A stretch of DNA of 6,310 bases from an uncultured Pseudomonadota bacterium (GCA_903860085.1 CAIOPD010000058.1:1-6310); one strand, 5' to 3'; positions 1 through 5,529 are shown, counted from the stretch's first letter. Made by a program: numbers and translations. Notes: generated from the sequence alone by a model not told the origin.

Positions 1-60
1 ACCAGCGTACCTCAACCACAAGCACCCACACTTATCAGTTGTTAAATTGTTAAAGATCAG
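1..60 (-). promoter_or_regulatory. rRNA operon leader with boxA and boxC-like antitermination elements
   Basis: Read on the minus strand, this stretch contains TGATCTTTAACA (complement of 48-59), which closely matches the boxA element of bacterial rRNA leaders, followed by GATAAGTGTGGG (complement of 25-36), which resembles boxC. In known rRNA operons these elements load the Nus/SuB antitermination complex and lie shortly upstream of the 16S gene. The 16S gene itself is not in the window and would begin beyond position 1. A similar boxA also precedes 23S genes, but the three strong promoters immediately upstream favour the 16S leader. The identity of the downstream gene is inferred. Confidence 0.82.
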
Positions 61-76
61 TCGACTCGGAAGTCAT

Positions 77-101
77 CTCGTTACCGCTTTGCCGTAACGA
101 G
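77..101 (-). other. Hairpin at the predicted 5' end of the proximal rrn transcript
   Basis: CTCGTTAC (77-84) pairs with GTAACGAG (94-101) as a perfect 8-bp stem. A single C-C mismatch follows, then two more pairs closing a three-base loop. The -10 box of the proximal rrn promoter ends at 108 on the minus strand, so a normal start site would fall near 101. RNA from this promoter would therefore begin with or very near the first base of the stem. There is no U-tract after it, so it does not look like a terminator. A role in transcript 5'-end stability or leader folding is inference. Confidence 0.6.
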
Positions 102-107
102 GAGCGC

Positions 108-135
108 ATTATACAGAGGTTTTGAACCCCGTCAA
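108..135 (-). promoter_or_regulatory. Proximal rrn promoter
   Basis: On the minus strand, TTGACG (complement of 130-135) is separated by 16 bp from a perfect TATAAT (complement of 108-113). A GCGCTCC discriminator follows, typical of growth-rate and ppGpp-controlled stable-RNA promoters. The DNA upstream of the -35 (136-180) is A/T-rich, as expected for an UP element. It is the promoter closest to the boxA leader. Confidence 0.85.
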
Positions 136-231
136 TCATAATGTTCATAGTTTCAACATTTATTTCATGACCGTACATTTACTGCGCTCAATTTATTGCT
201 TTTCTACTATTTCTACCCCACCTAGAAAAAC

Positions 232-249
232 TACTTCCTAAGCGAGAGG
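232..249 (-). repeat. 18-bp repeat in the initially transcribed region of the middle rrn promoter
   Basis: An 18-bp block at 232-249 is repeated exactly at 350-367. Each copy lies immediately downstream of an rrn -10 box, so it forms the first transcribed bases from the middle and distal promoters. On the minus strand it begins CCTCTCGCTTAGG. The distance from the block to the -10 differs by one base between copies. The arrangement suggests duplication of a promoter module, with conservation of the start region. Confidence 0.85.
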
Positions 250-253
250 CCGC

Positions 254-281
254 ATTATACAGAGCTTTAACCGCCCGTCAA
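254..281 (-). promoter_or_regulatory. Middle rrn promoter
   Basis: On the minus strand, TTGACG (complement of 276-281) and a perfect TATAAT (complement of 254-259) are 16 bp apart, followed by a GCGGCC discriminator. The upstream flank at 282-330 is strongly A/T-rich, a good UP-element candidate. The module has the same architecture as its two neighbours and lies 146 bp upstream of the proximal promoter. Confidence 0.85.
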
Positions 282-349
282 TTATAAATTTGAACAAATC
301 ACATTTATTATCAACTATATTTTTACTGCTCTTAGATTCTCTACGCTGT

Positions 350-367
350 TACTTCCTAAGCGAGAGG
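350..367 (-). repeat. 18-bp repeat in the initially transcribed region of the distal rrn promoter
   Basis: Exact second copy of the block at 232-249, positioned just downstream of the -10 box of the distal promoter. The two copies are offset by 118 bp. Similarity continues into the -10 region (GCATT.TACAG) after a one-base length difference. Confidence 0.85.
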
Positions 368-372
368 GGCGC

Positions 373-400
373 ATTCTACAGGTGTAGCCACTTTGGTCAA
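373..400 (-). promoter_or_regulatory. Distal rrn promoter, adjoining tyrS
   Basis: On the minus strand, TTGACC (complement of 395-400) is 16 bp from TAGAAT (complement of 373-378), with a GCGCCCC discriminator. It has the same spacing as the other two promoters but a weaker -10. Its -35 lies only 16 bp past the tyrS stop codon, so its upstream flank is the end of tyrS and is not A/T-rich like the flanks of the other two. It is probably the weakest of the three. Confidence 0.75.
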
Positions 401-416
401 CCCGTAAAGGCCACCG

Positions 417-1628
417 TTACACAACTGTTACATTTGCAAATTTACGTTTACCTACTTGCGCGATGACTGTAACGCCTTTTGCGAACATCAATCCCTTGTC
501 TACAACCTTTTCACCATCAATCTTAATCCCGCCCTGCTCAATCGCTCTAAATGCCTCAGAGGTACTTGCGACTAAGCCCGCAATCTTAAGTAGCTGTGCA
601 ATTCCTATTTGCTGACCTTCTATTGTTATGGTTACTTCAGGTACGTCATCAGGAATGCCCCCTTTGGCGCGAGTTTGAAAATCTGCCAATGCATTCTCAG
701 CATCCGCTTGACTATGAAAGCGCGCAACAATCTCCTGTGCAAATCCGACTTTAATGTCACGCGGATTGCTACCCGCGGCTACATCTGCTTTCCATTTCGC
801 TATAACTTCTAACGTCTGAAATGACAACAACTCTACATAACGCCACATTAGCTCATCAGATATTGACATTATTTTGGCAAAGATAACTTCCGGTGCCTCG
901 GCTATGCCTATGTAATTACCTAATGATTTAGACATCTTGTTCACGCCATCCAAGCCTTCTAATAATGGCATGGTAAGAACGCATTGCTGGCTTTGTCCGG
1001 CTTGCTTTTGTAGTTCTCGCCCCATTAATAGATTGAATTTTTGATCGGTGCCGCCCAACTCAACGTCGGCTTTTAATGCTACAGAGTCATAGCCTTGTAA
1101 TAGAGGATATAAAAACTCATGTATCGCAATCGGTTGGTTAGTCTTGTATCTTTTTGAAAAGTCATCGCGCTCCAACATCTGCGCAACGGTATGGCTGGCC
1201 GCCAACTTCAGCATGCCGGCCGCGCCTAATTCGTTTAGCCAAGTAGAGTTAAAAACCACCTGTGTCTGCTCTGGCTTAAGGATTTTAAATACCTGTGTTG
1301 CATAAGACTTCGCATTTTCCTGCACTTGCTCTGCAGTTAAAGGTGGTCTAGTGGTGCTTTTACCGGTGGGGTCGCCTATCATGCCGGTGAAGTCCCCAAT
1401 TAGGAATAACACCTGATGCCCCAATTCTTGGAATTGACGTAACTTATTAAGCAACACAGTGTGGCCTAGGTGCAGATCCGGCGCAGTAGGGTCAAATCCA
1501 GCTTTAATTCTTAATGGCTGGTTCGCCTTGATACTAAGGCGCAGTTTTTCTACTAACTCCGCCTCAATTAATAGCTCATCTGCACCACGCTTAATTACTG
1601 CGAGCTGCTGATTGATGTCATTATTCAC
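417..1628 (-). CDS. tyrS: Tyrosyl-tRNA synthetase
   Basis: Cytoplasmic class I aminoacyl-tRNA synthetase that activates tyrosine with ATP and charges tRNA-Tyr. The 403-residue protein has the Rossmann catalytic domain with the HIGH-type signature HLGH (residues 53-56), a tyrosine-site segment with GGTDQ (192-196) and the KMSKS loop (231-235). A carboxy-terminal S4-type RNA-binding domain spans roughly residues 335-403. The length and KMSKS form fit the second bacterial TyrS lineage (TyrZ-like). The start codon is GTG (complement of 1626-1628), supported by an AAGGA Shine-Dalgarno (complement of 1637-1641) with an 8-base gap. The gene is divergent from the membrane-stub/anmK group. No terminator is visible between its stop and the rrn promoters at 373-400, so some read-through into the rRNA operon is likely. 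Intact, with both catalytic motifs present. Confidence 0.97.
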   Translation of the reverse strand: MNNDINQQLAVIKRGADELLIEAELVEKLRLSIKANQPLRIKAGFDPTAPDLHLGHTVLLNKLRQFQELGHQVLFLIGDFTGMIGDPTGKSTTRPPLTAEQVQENAKSYATQVFKILKPEQTQVVFNSTWLNELGAAGMLKLAASHTVAQMLERDDFSKRYKTNQPIAIHEFLYPLLQGYDSVALKADVELGGTDQKFNLLMGRELQKQAGQSQQCVLTMPLLEGLDGVNKMSKSLGNYIGIAEAPEVIFAKIMSISDELMWRYVELLSFQTLEVIAKWKADVAAGSNPRDIKVGFAQEIVARFHSQADAENALADFQTRAKGGIPDDVPEVTITIEGQQIGIAQLLKIAGLVASTSEAFRAIEQGGIKIDGEKVVDKGLMFAKGVTVIAQVGKRKFANVTVV

Positions 1629-1657
1629 GTCTTTTATCCTTAAACTCTAGCTTCAAC

Positions 1658-1675
1658 ACCGGCTTTAATGCCGGT
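1658..1675. other. Perfect 6-bp inverted repeat in the tyrS/stub intergenic region
   Basis: ACCGGC (1658-1663) and GCCGGT (1670-1675) flank a six-base A/T spacer. The repeat lies about 30 bases upstream of the tyrS start, in its probable 5' leader, and upstream of the plus-strand promoter at 1683-1710. A T-rich but interrupted stretch follows on the plus strand, so a weak terminator for antisense transcripts is possible. A tyrS leader hairpin or an operator between the divergent genes is equally possible. Confidence 0.4.
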
Positions 1676-1682
1676 CATTTTC

Positions 1683-1710
1683 TTGTTTTAATTGGGTTTT
1701 CTGTTAGTAT
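1683..1710 (+). promoter_or_regulatory. Candidate promoter for the membrane-stub/anmK group
   Basis: TTGTTT (1683-1688) and TAGTAT (1705-1710) are 16 bp apart, and TG at 1702-1703 gives an extended -10 (TGTTAGTAT). Transcription would start near 1717, ahead of the GTG at 1745 and its AAAGG ribosome-binding site (1733-1737). Both hexamers are imperfect, so the call depends on the extended -10 and on position. I could not find an equally good tyrS promoter on the other strand. Confidence 0.45.
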
Positions 1711-1744
1711 TGGCTTTGAATTAGATTTCAGTAAAGGCAAGCCC

Positions 1745-2038
1745 GTGCAGACTAACGAGCCCATTCAAAATAACAGTACATCTGATTATTCTGCTCAGAA
1801 AAACTTCAAGCCAGACTCAATGCCAAATCGTATTTTAGCGCAAAACAGCCATAAATCTGAACCTAAGCTCAAATTGCGCTGGACTCTAATGATTTCTTGC
1901 TTACCTTTATTCAGTATCTACACAGCTTTTGGTATTGCACCAATGCGCTTATCCACCGATATTCCAAGAGCTACTGTCTTACAAAAAATCAGCATTCCGC
2001 CTATGCGTGACACTCGGTTAAGTTATTTAATAAATTAA
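1745..2038 (+). CDS. Short membrane protein, probable amino-terminal remnant of an M23 peptidase
   Basis: This 97-residue protein has a polar amino-terminal stretch of about 43 residues and a single membrane segment at about 45-64. After that come FGIAP (62-66) and a short tail with IPRATVLQKISIP. The membrane segment plus the FGIAP and IPRATV region resembles the amino terminus of the envelope M23 (LytM-type) endopeptidases usually found between tyrS and anmK in betaproteobacteria. The LysM-like region and the zinc peptidase domain are entirely missing: the frame stops at 2038, and only 23 bases separate it from anmK. It starts with GTG, supported by AAAGG (1733-1737) with a 7-base gap. It cannot be a peptidase as it stands. 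It may be a decaying gene, or a retained anchor or translation-coupling leader for anmK. The similarity is recalled, not computed. Confidence 0.6.
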   Translation: MQTNEPIQNNSTSDYSAQKNFKPDSMPNRILAQNSHKSEPKLKLRWTLMISCLPLFSIYTAFGIAPMRLSTDIPRATVLQKISIPPMRDTRLSYLIN

Positions 2039-2061
2039 GATAAATCTCCTAGAACAAAAAA

Positions 2062-3186
2062 ATGCATAACATGCTTTTCATTGGACTGATGTCAGGCACT
2101 AGCCTTGATGGTGTTGACGTTGCCTTGGTTGAATTTAACAGTAATGATTCGACTGCTAGCGGTCAAGTACGTCTATTGAATACACATTTTTTAGCCTATC
2201 CAGCTTCTTTACGCGCACAAATTCTAGCGCTGCAGCACCCTACCGCGAACGAACTTGAAACCACGGCTCTAATGAGTAATACCTTAGCAAAGCTATATGC
2301 TGAGGCGGTCAATCAGCTTGTAGCGAAAATAAATCTAAAATCGCAACAAATCACTGCTATCGGATGTCATGGTCAAACCATAAGGCACCAACCACAACTC
2401 ATGGATGGCATAGGATTTACCCTGCAAATTGGAAACCCAGCACTCCTTGCAGAGCTTACAGGCATCACTGTTGTGGCTGACTTTAGAAGCCGTGATATTG
2501 CTGCAGGCGGACAAGGCGCACCCTTAGTTCCGGCTTTTCATCAAGCGATGTTCGCAAGCGCACAAATGTCACGCGCCATTATTAATATCGGTGGTATTGC
2601 CAATATTACCTTTCTTAAAAATAACAATGTACTTGGATTTGATTCAGGTCCAGGAAATATGTTGCTAGATGCCTGGATTAAACAGCACCAAAATCTAGAC
2701 TACGATGCCAACGGTGGGTGGGCAAGTACTGGCCATGTAATAGCTCCATTATTAGAAGCGATGTTAGCAGATCCTTATTTTGCATTGAGCCCCCCAAAAA
2801 GCACTGGCCGCGATTTGTTTAATGATCATTGGCTATCAAAAAAAATATCCGGGCAACACTACGCTGCCCAAGACGTTGCGCGGACCTTGGTAGCGCTGAC
2901 AGCCCACACTATTGTTGATTCGCTTCAGCATTATTGTGGAAGCGTTGATGAAGTTTACCTATGTGGCGGCGGCGCGCACAACAGTTTACTTAGATCAAGC
3001 CTACAAACATTGTTGACTGACACTCGGGTTGAAAGTACTGACATCCTTGGTGTTGGCGTCGACTGGCTGGAGGCAATTGCATTTGCTTGGCTTGCAAAAC
3101 AAACCCTAGATAAAAAAACGGCCAATTTGCCAGAAGTTACAGGCGCTAAAGGTGCGCGAATATTAGGCGCTATTTATCAAAATTAA
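2062..3186 (+). CDS. anmK: Anhydro-N-acetylmuramic acid kinase
   Basis: Cytoplasmic kinase of cell-wall recycling. It opens the 1,6-anhydro ring of anhydro-MurNAc and phosphorylates it with ATP to MurNAc-6-phosphate. The 374-residue length is normal for the family. The sugar-kinase/actin-like fold is marked by GLMSGTSLDGVD (8-19), GCHGQTIRH (101-109), DFRSRD (140-145), INIGGIANIT (174-183), GFDSGPGN (192-199, with the probable catalytic Asp194), STGRDLFN (247-254), CGGGAHN (301-307) and DWLEAIAFAWLA (334-345). The start is uncertain: neither ATG 2062 nor ATG 2071 has a clear Shine-Dalgarno. The second would give MLFIGLMSGTS, the commoner family amino terminus. The gene follows the membrane stub by 23 bases and is probably cotranscribed and perhaps translationally coupled with it. 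No strong terminator follows before the gltA promoter. Confidence 0.96.
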   Translation: MHNMLFIGLMSGTSLDGVDVALVEFNSNDSTASGQVRLLNTHFLAYPASLRAQILALQHPTANELETTALMSNTLAKLYAEAVNQLVAKINLKSQQITAIGCHGQTIRHQPQLMDGIGFTLQIGNPALLAELTGITVVADFRSRDIAAGGQGAPLVPAFHQAMFASAQMSRAIINIGGIANITFLKNNNVLGFDSGPGNMLLDAWIKQHQNLDYDANGGWASTGHVIAPLLEAMLADPYFALSPPKSTGRDLFNDHWLSKKISGQHYAAQDVARTLVALTAHTIVDSLQHYCGSVDEVYLCGGGAHNSLLRSSLQTLLTDTRVESTDILGVGVDWLEAIAFAWLAKQTLDKKTANLPEVTGAKGARILGAIYQN

Positions 3187-3235
3187 CTGGCAACGCTAAG
3201 AATGCTCATGGCTATAAAAATAACGCTGAGCAAGC

Positions 3236-3261
3236 CTGTAAGCCCATCATTACAGTATAAT
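3236..3261 (+). promoter_or_regulatory. Candidate gltA promoter with an embedded dyad
   Basis: A perfect TATAAT lies at 3256-3261, 57 bases before the gltA ATG. No good -35 is present at the expected distance. Immediately upstream of the -10, a perfect inverted repeat CTGTAA (3236-3241), eight bases, TTACAG (3250-3255) fills the spacer. A good -10, a poor -35 and a dyad in the spacer fit a regulated promoter with a protein binding site at the core. The regulator cannot be named from the sequence. Confidence 0.5.
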
Positions 3262-3318
3262 CATCCAAAAATTGAGCATTAATCTAAGTAGAATTTAAAC
3301 ACTAGAAGACCTTTAACG

Positions 3319-4614
3319 ATGAACAAACCTACTAAAGCCACACTTACATTTGATAATGGTGCCCAACCGATTGATTTGCCAATCCTATCTAGCAGCTTGG
3401 GCAATGACGTAATTGACATACGTAATCTAAGTAAGCATGGTGTGTTTACGTACGACCCAGGATTTCTGTCTACTGCTGCATGCAACTCTAATATCACTTT
3501 TATTGATGGTGAACATGGCTTGTTATATTACCGTGGCTACCCAATTGAACAGTTGGCTGAGCACTGTAATTTTATGGAAGTGTCTTATTTATTGCTGCAT
3601 GGCGAACTACCCAATGCTGCAGAAAAACAACAATTTACCAACACGATTAATGGCAGCACTATGCTGCACGATCAACTCAATAACATTTTTAGAGGCTTCC
3701 GCCGCGACGCACACCCAATGGCGGTTATGGTCGGTGTGGTCGGCTCACTTTCTGCCTTTTATTTTGATGCTATGGATATTCGTGATGCAAAACATCGCGA
3801 AATTTCTGCACATCGCTTACTTGCAAAAGTACCTACGATTGCTGCTTGGAGCTATAAATACAATTTGGGTCAGCCATTTATGTACCCACAGAATCACCTG
3901 AATTACGCTGAAAACTTCATGCATATGATGTTTGCAACACCCTGTGAAAAATACACGCCCAATCCAGTGCTAGCCAAGGCATTTGAACGTATTCTAATTT
4001 TACATGCAGACCATGAACAAAATGCGTCCACCAGCACGGTACGCTTGGTTGGCTCAAGTGGCGCGAATCCATTCGCCTGCATTTCTGCAGGGATCGCATC
4101 GCTGTGGGGCCCTGCGCATGGCGGCGCTAACGAAGCAACGCTGAATATGCTGGAAGAAATTGGTGATGTTTCACGTATCGGCGAATTTATTAAGCGCGCC
4201 AAGGACAAAACTGATACGTTCCGCTTGATGGGTTTTGGTCACCGAGTCTATCGCAACATGGATCCACGTGCAGCTATTATGCGTACCACCTGCCATGAAG
4301 TGTTGGATGAGTTAGGCTTGCATGATGATCCGATGTTTAAGCTGGCGATGGAGCTGGAAAAAATTGCACTCGAAGATGAGTACTTTGTGTCACGCAAGCT
4401 CTATCCGAATGTGGATTTTTATAGTGGCATAGTAATGCGCGCTATGGGCATTCCTAACTCTATGTTTACTGCCATTTTCGCCATGGCAAGAACTGCCGGT
4501 TGGGTCGCACAGTGGAGCGAAATGATTTCTGATCCTGAGCATAAAATTGGCAGGCCAAGACAGCTTTATACAGGCGCACTTAGACGAGACCTTGTTCCCT
4601 TAGACAAACGGTAA
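3319..4614 (+). CDS. gltA: Citrate synthase, type II (NADH-sensitive form)
   Basis: Condenses acetyl-CoA with oxaloacetate to citrate in the cytoplasm, the entry step of the citrate cycle. The 431 residues match the Gram-negative hexameric type. The catalytic residues are visible: His267 in WGPAHGG, His308 in GFGHRVYR and Asp366 in NVDFYSG. The oxaloacetate-site segment is LHADHEQNAST (229-239), and the substrate arginines lie in MARTAGW (389-395) and GRPRQLYTG (411-419). Residues equivalent to the E. coli NADH-site positions Y145, R163, K167 and C206 appear as Y148, R166, K170 and C209, so NADH inhibition is likely. A weak AGAAG ribosome-binding site lies 10 bases before the ATG. The gene sits between anmK and the convergent erpA and ends at the terminator at 4639-4683. 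From remembered synteny, anmK and erpA are usually adjacent, so gltA may be inserted here. Its codon use looks like that of its neighbours. Confidence 0.97.
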   Translation: MNKPTKATLTFDNGAQPIDLPILSSSLGNDVIDIRNLSKHGVFTYDPGFLSTAACNSNITFIDGEHGLLYYRGYPIEQLAEHCNFMEVSYLLLHGELPNAAEKQQFTNTINGSTMLHDQLNNIFRGFRRDAHPMAVMVGVVGSLSAFYFDAMDIRDAKHREISAHRLLAKVPTIAAWSYKYNLGQPFMYPQNHLNYAENFMHMMFATPCEKYTPNPVLAKAFERILILHADHEQNASTSTVRLVGSSGANPFACISAGIASLWGPAHGGANEATLNMLEEIGDVSRIGEFIKRAKDKTDTFRLMGFGHRVYRNMDPRAAIMRTTCHEVLDELGLHDDPMFKLAMELEKIALEDEYFVSRKLYPNVDFYSGIVMRAMGIPNSMFTAIFAMARTAGWVAQWSEMISDPEHKIGRPRQLYTGALRRDLVPLDKR

Positions 4615-4638
4615 CTTTAATCTAAGAATCGCCAACAT

Positions 4639-4683
4639 TGAACAATAAAAAAGCCAAGCAACGCTTGGCTTTTTTATTGTTCA
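4639..4683. terminator. Bidirectional Rho-independent terminator between gltA and erpA
   Basis: A perfect 21-bp inverted repeat (4639-4659 with 4663-4683) closes on a three-base AAC loop. The G/C core is GCCAAGC/GCTTGGC. It is flanked by six A's on the left and six T's on the right, so each strand gives a hairpin followed by a U-tract. It lies 24 bases after the gltA stop and 14 bases after the erpA stop, and serves both convergent transcripts. Confidence 0.95.
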
Positions 4684-4697
4684 GCTAAAAGATCAGC

Positions 4698-5063
4698 TTA
4701 AACTGAGAATGAAGATCCACATCCACATGTAGTCGTTGCTTGCGGATTACGAATGACAAATTGCGATCCTTGCAGGCTATCTTGATAATCGATCTCAGCG
4801 CCCATTAAATATTGCAGACTCATTGGGTCAATCAACAAAGTAACCGTGTCTTTTTGAACCTGCGTATCATCATCATTCACTTCTTCTTCAAAAGTGAAAC
4901 CATACTGAAAACCAGAACACCCTCCGCCACTCACGAATACGCGCAATTTAAGATCAGGGGAACCCTCTTCTTCAATCAGCTCTTTTACCTTTTTGGCTGC
5001 ATTGTCAGTAAACACCAACGGTGCCGGCATTTCAATTTCTGCTATATCTACAACTGCATTCAT
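4698..5063 (-). CDS. erpA: Iron-sulfur cluster insertion protein ErpA (A-type carrier)
   Basis: Small cytoplasmic A-type carrier that receives Fe-S clusters from the assembly scaffold and delivers them to apo-enzymes, including those of respiration and isoprenoid synthesis. The 121 residues have the HesB/IscA-like domain with the three conserved cysteines: Cys49 in SGGGCSGFQYGF, and Cys113 and Cys115 in TTCGCGSSFSV at the carboxy terminus. The acidic segment FEEEVNDDD (58-66) and the GCGSSFSV ending favour ErpA over IscA. The ATG at 5063 has a strong GAGGAG Shine-Dalgarno (complement of 5070-5075) at a 6-base gap. The gene lies downstream of bactofilin on the same strand but has its own promoter (5094-5122). 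It ends at the shared terminator with gltA. Confidence 0.95.
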   Translation of the reverse strand: MNAVVDIAEIEMPAPLVFTDNAAKKVKELIEEEGSPDLKLRVFVSGGGCSGFQYGFTFEEEVNDDDTQVQKDTVTLLIDPMSLQYLMGAEIDYQDSLQGSQFVIRNPQATTTCGCGSSFSV

Positions 5064-5093
5064 AATGCACTCCTCAAAACTTTCAATAAAATC

Positions 5094-5122
5094 ATTATGC
5101 TACTGCGTAAGCTCTTGGTCAA
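5094..5122 (-). promoter_or_regulatory. erpA promoter
   Basis: On the minus strand, TTGACC (complement of 5117-5122) and CATAAT (complement of 5094-5099) are separated by an optimal 17 bp. The start site would fall near 5087, giving a short leader before the erpA ATG at 5063. It lies wholly in the gap between bactofilin and erpA, so erpA can be expressed independently of the upstream genes. Confidence 0.7.
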
Positions 5123-5139
5123 TCCAGGATTAAGGATTG
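5120..5139. promoter_or_regulatory. Dyad overlapping the erpA -35, operator candidate
   Basis: CAATCC (5120-5125), eight bases, GGATTG (5134-5139) form a perfect 6-bp dyad that overlaps the erpA -35 and extends upstream. A third GGATT lies inside it (5127-5131), making a smaller palindrome AATCC-A-GGATT. It does not look like the usual IscR type 1 site. Binding of an unidentified regulator is inference from position and symmetry. Confidence 0.4.
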
Positions 5140-5146
5140 CTAAGAT

Positions 5147-5524
5147 TTACTCATCGGCTTCTGGTTCGCCTAAATACACCAACCGGCCTTCAACCACGGC
5201 ACCGGTATGCATCTCAAGTGATTTGTAATACAAATCGCCAGTAATGCTTGATTTCGCTTGCAACTCAACAAACTGACTCGCTTTGACTGAGCCAATTACC
5301 TTACCATTAATGACAACTTTAGATGCAATCACCGCGCCTTCTATACGTCCACTCTCACTAAGAATTAGTGTGCTGGGACTGGCATTTGGTTCAGTTACGT
5401 CACCTTTAATGGCACCATCAACTCGTAAGCCTCCAGAGAAAAATACATTTCCATCAATGCGAGTATCTGCGCCTATCAGGGTATCTATACTATTTTGTAC
5501 TCGATTACTTTTCTTAAAAAACAT
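5147..5524 (-). CDS. Bactofilin (polymer-forming cytoskeletal protein)
   Basis: Bactofilins self-assemble without nucleotide into filaments that lie beneath the membrane and organise cell-shape or envelope enzymes. The 125-residue protein has a short basic amino terminus (MFFKKSNR), a central beta-helical DUF583 domain at about 14-118 and a short acidic tail. The domain shows the typical spaced Gly-Val turns, such as RIDGNVFFSGGLRVDGAIKG (22-41) and INGKVIGSV (72-80). I chose ATG 5524 rather than the GTG at 5533, because AAGGTGG (complement of 5530-5536) is a strong Shine-Dalgarno 5 bases before this ATG and the GTG lies inside it. The gene follows the DUF6776-like gene by 52 bases on the same strand. 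Some members of the family are called CcmA, but I give no symbol. The role here is inferred from family knowledge. Confidence 0.9.
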   Translation of the reverse strand: MFFKKSNRVQNSIDTLIGADTRIDGNVFFSGGLRVDGAIKGDVTEPNASPSTLILSESGRIEGAVIASKVVINGKVIGSVKASQFVELQAKSSITGDLYYKSLEMHTGAVVEGRLVYLGEPEADE

Positions 5525-5529
5525 AATTT

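Noticed and set aside
1..60. Possibility that the left edge is the 16S-23S spacer rather than the 16S leader
   Set aside because: boxA also occurs before 23S, but three tandem promoters and tyrS lie directly upstream with no tRNA or 16S sequence, so the operon start is the better reading.
609..812. Plus-strand open frame antisense to tyrS
   Set aside because: It lies wholly within tyrS, with no motif and no ribosome-binding site.
3192..3230. Near-direct repeat AACGCTAAG/AACGCTGAG and loose GCTCA/TGAGC pairing after anmK
   Set aside because: The repeat is only nine bases with a mismatch. The pairing is five bases around an 18-base loop with no T-tract, so neither a repeat element nor a terminator is supported.
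3279..3318. TAGAAT at 3289-3294 as the gltA -10
   Set aside because: No -35 is present at a usable distance (TTGAGC at 3272 is only 11 bp away), and the upstream TATAAT is a perfect match.
3437..3901. Plus-strand open frame of 154 codons in another frame of gltA
   Set aside because: It is a shadow of gltA: low-complexity hydrophobic content and no family resemblance, while the overlapping frame encodes intact catalytic motifs.
3903..4208. Minus-strand open frame of 101 codons inside gltA
   Set aside because: It is fully antisense to a well-conserved citrate synthase, has no recognisable motif and no ribosome-binding support.
4812..5228. Plus-strand open frame antisense to erpA and the end of bactofilin
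   Set aside because: It spans two real minus-strand genes and the erpA promoter, has no motif and no plausible promoter.
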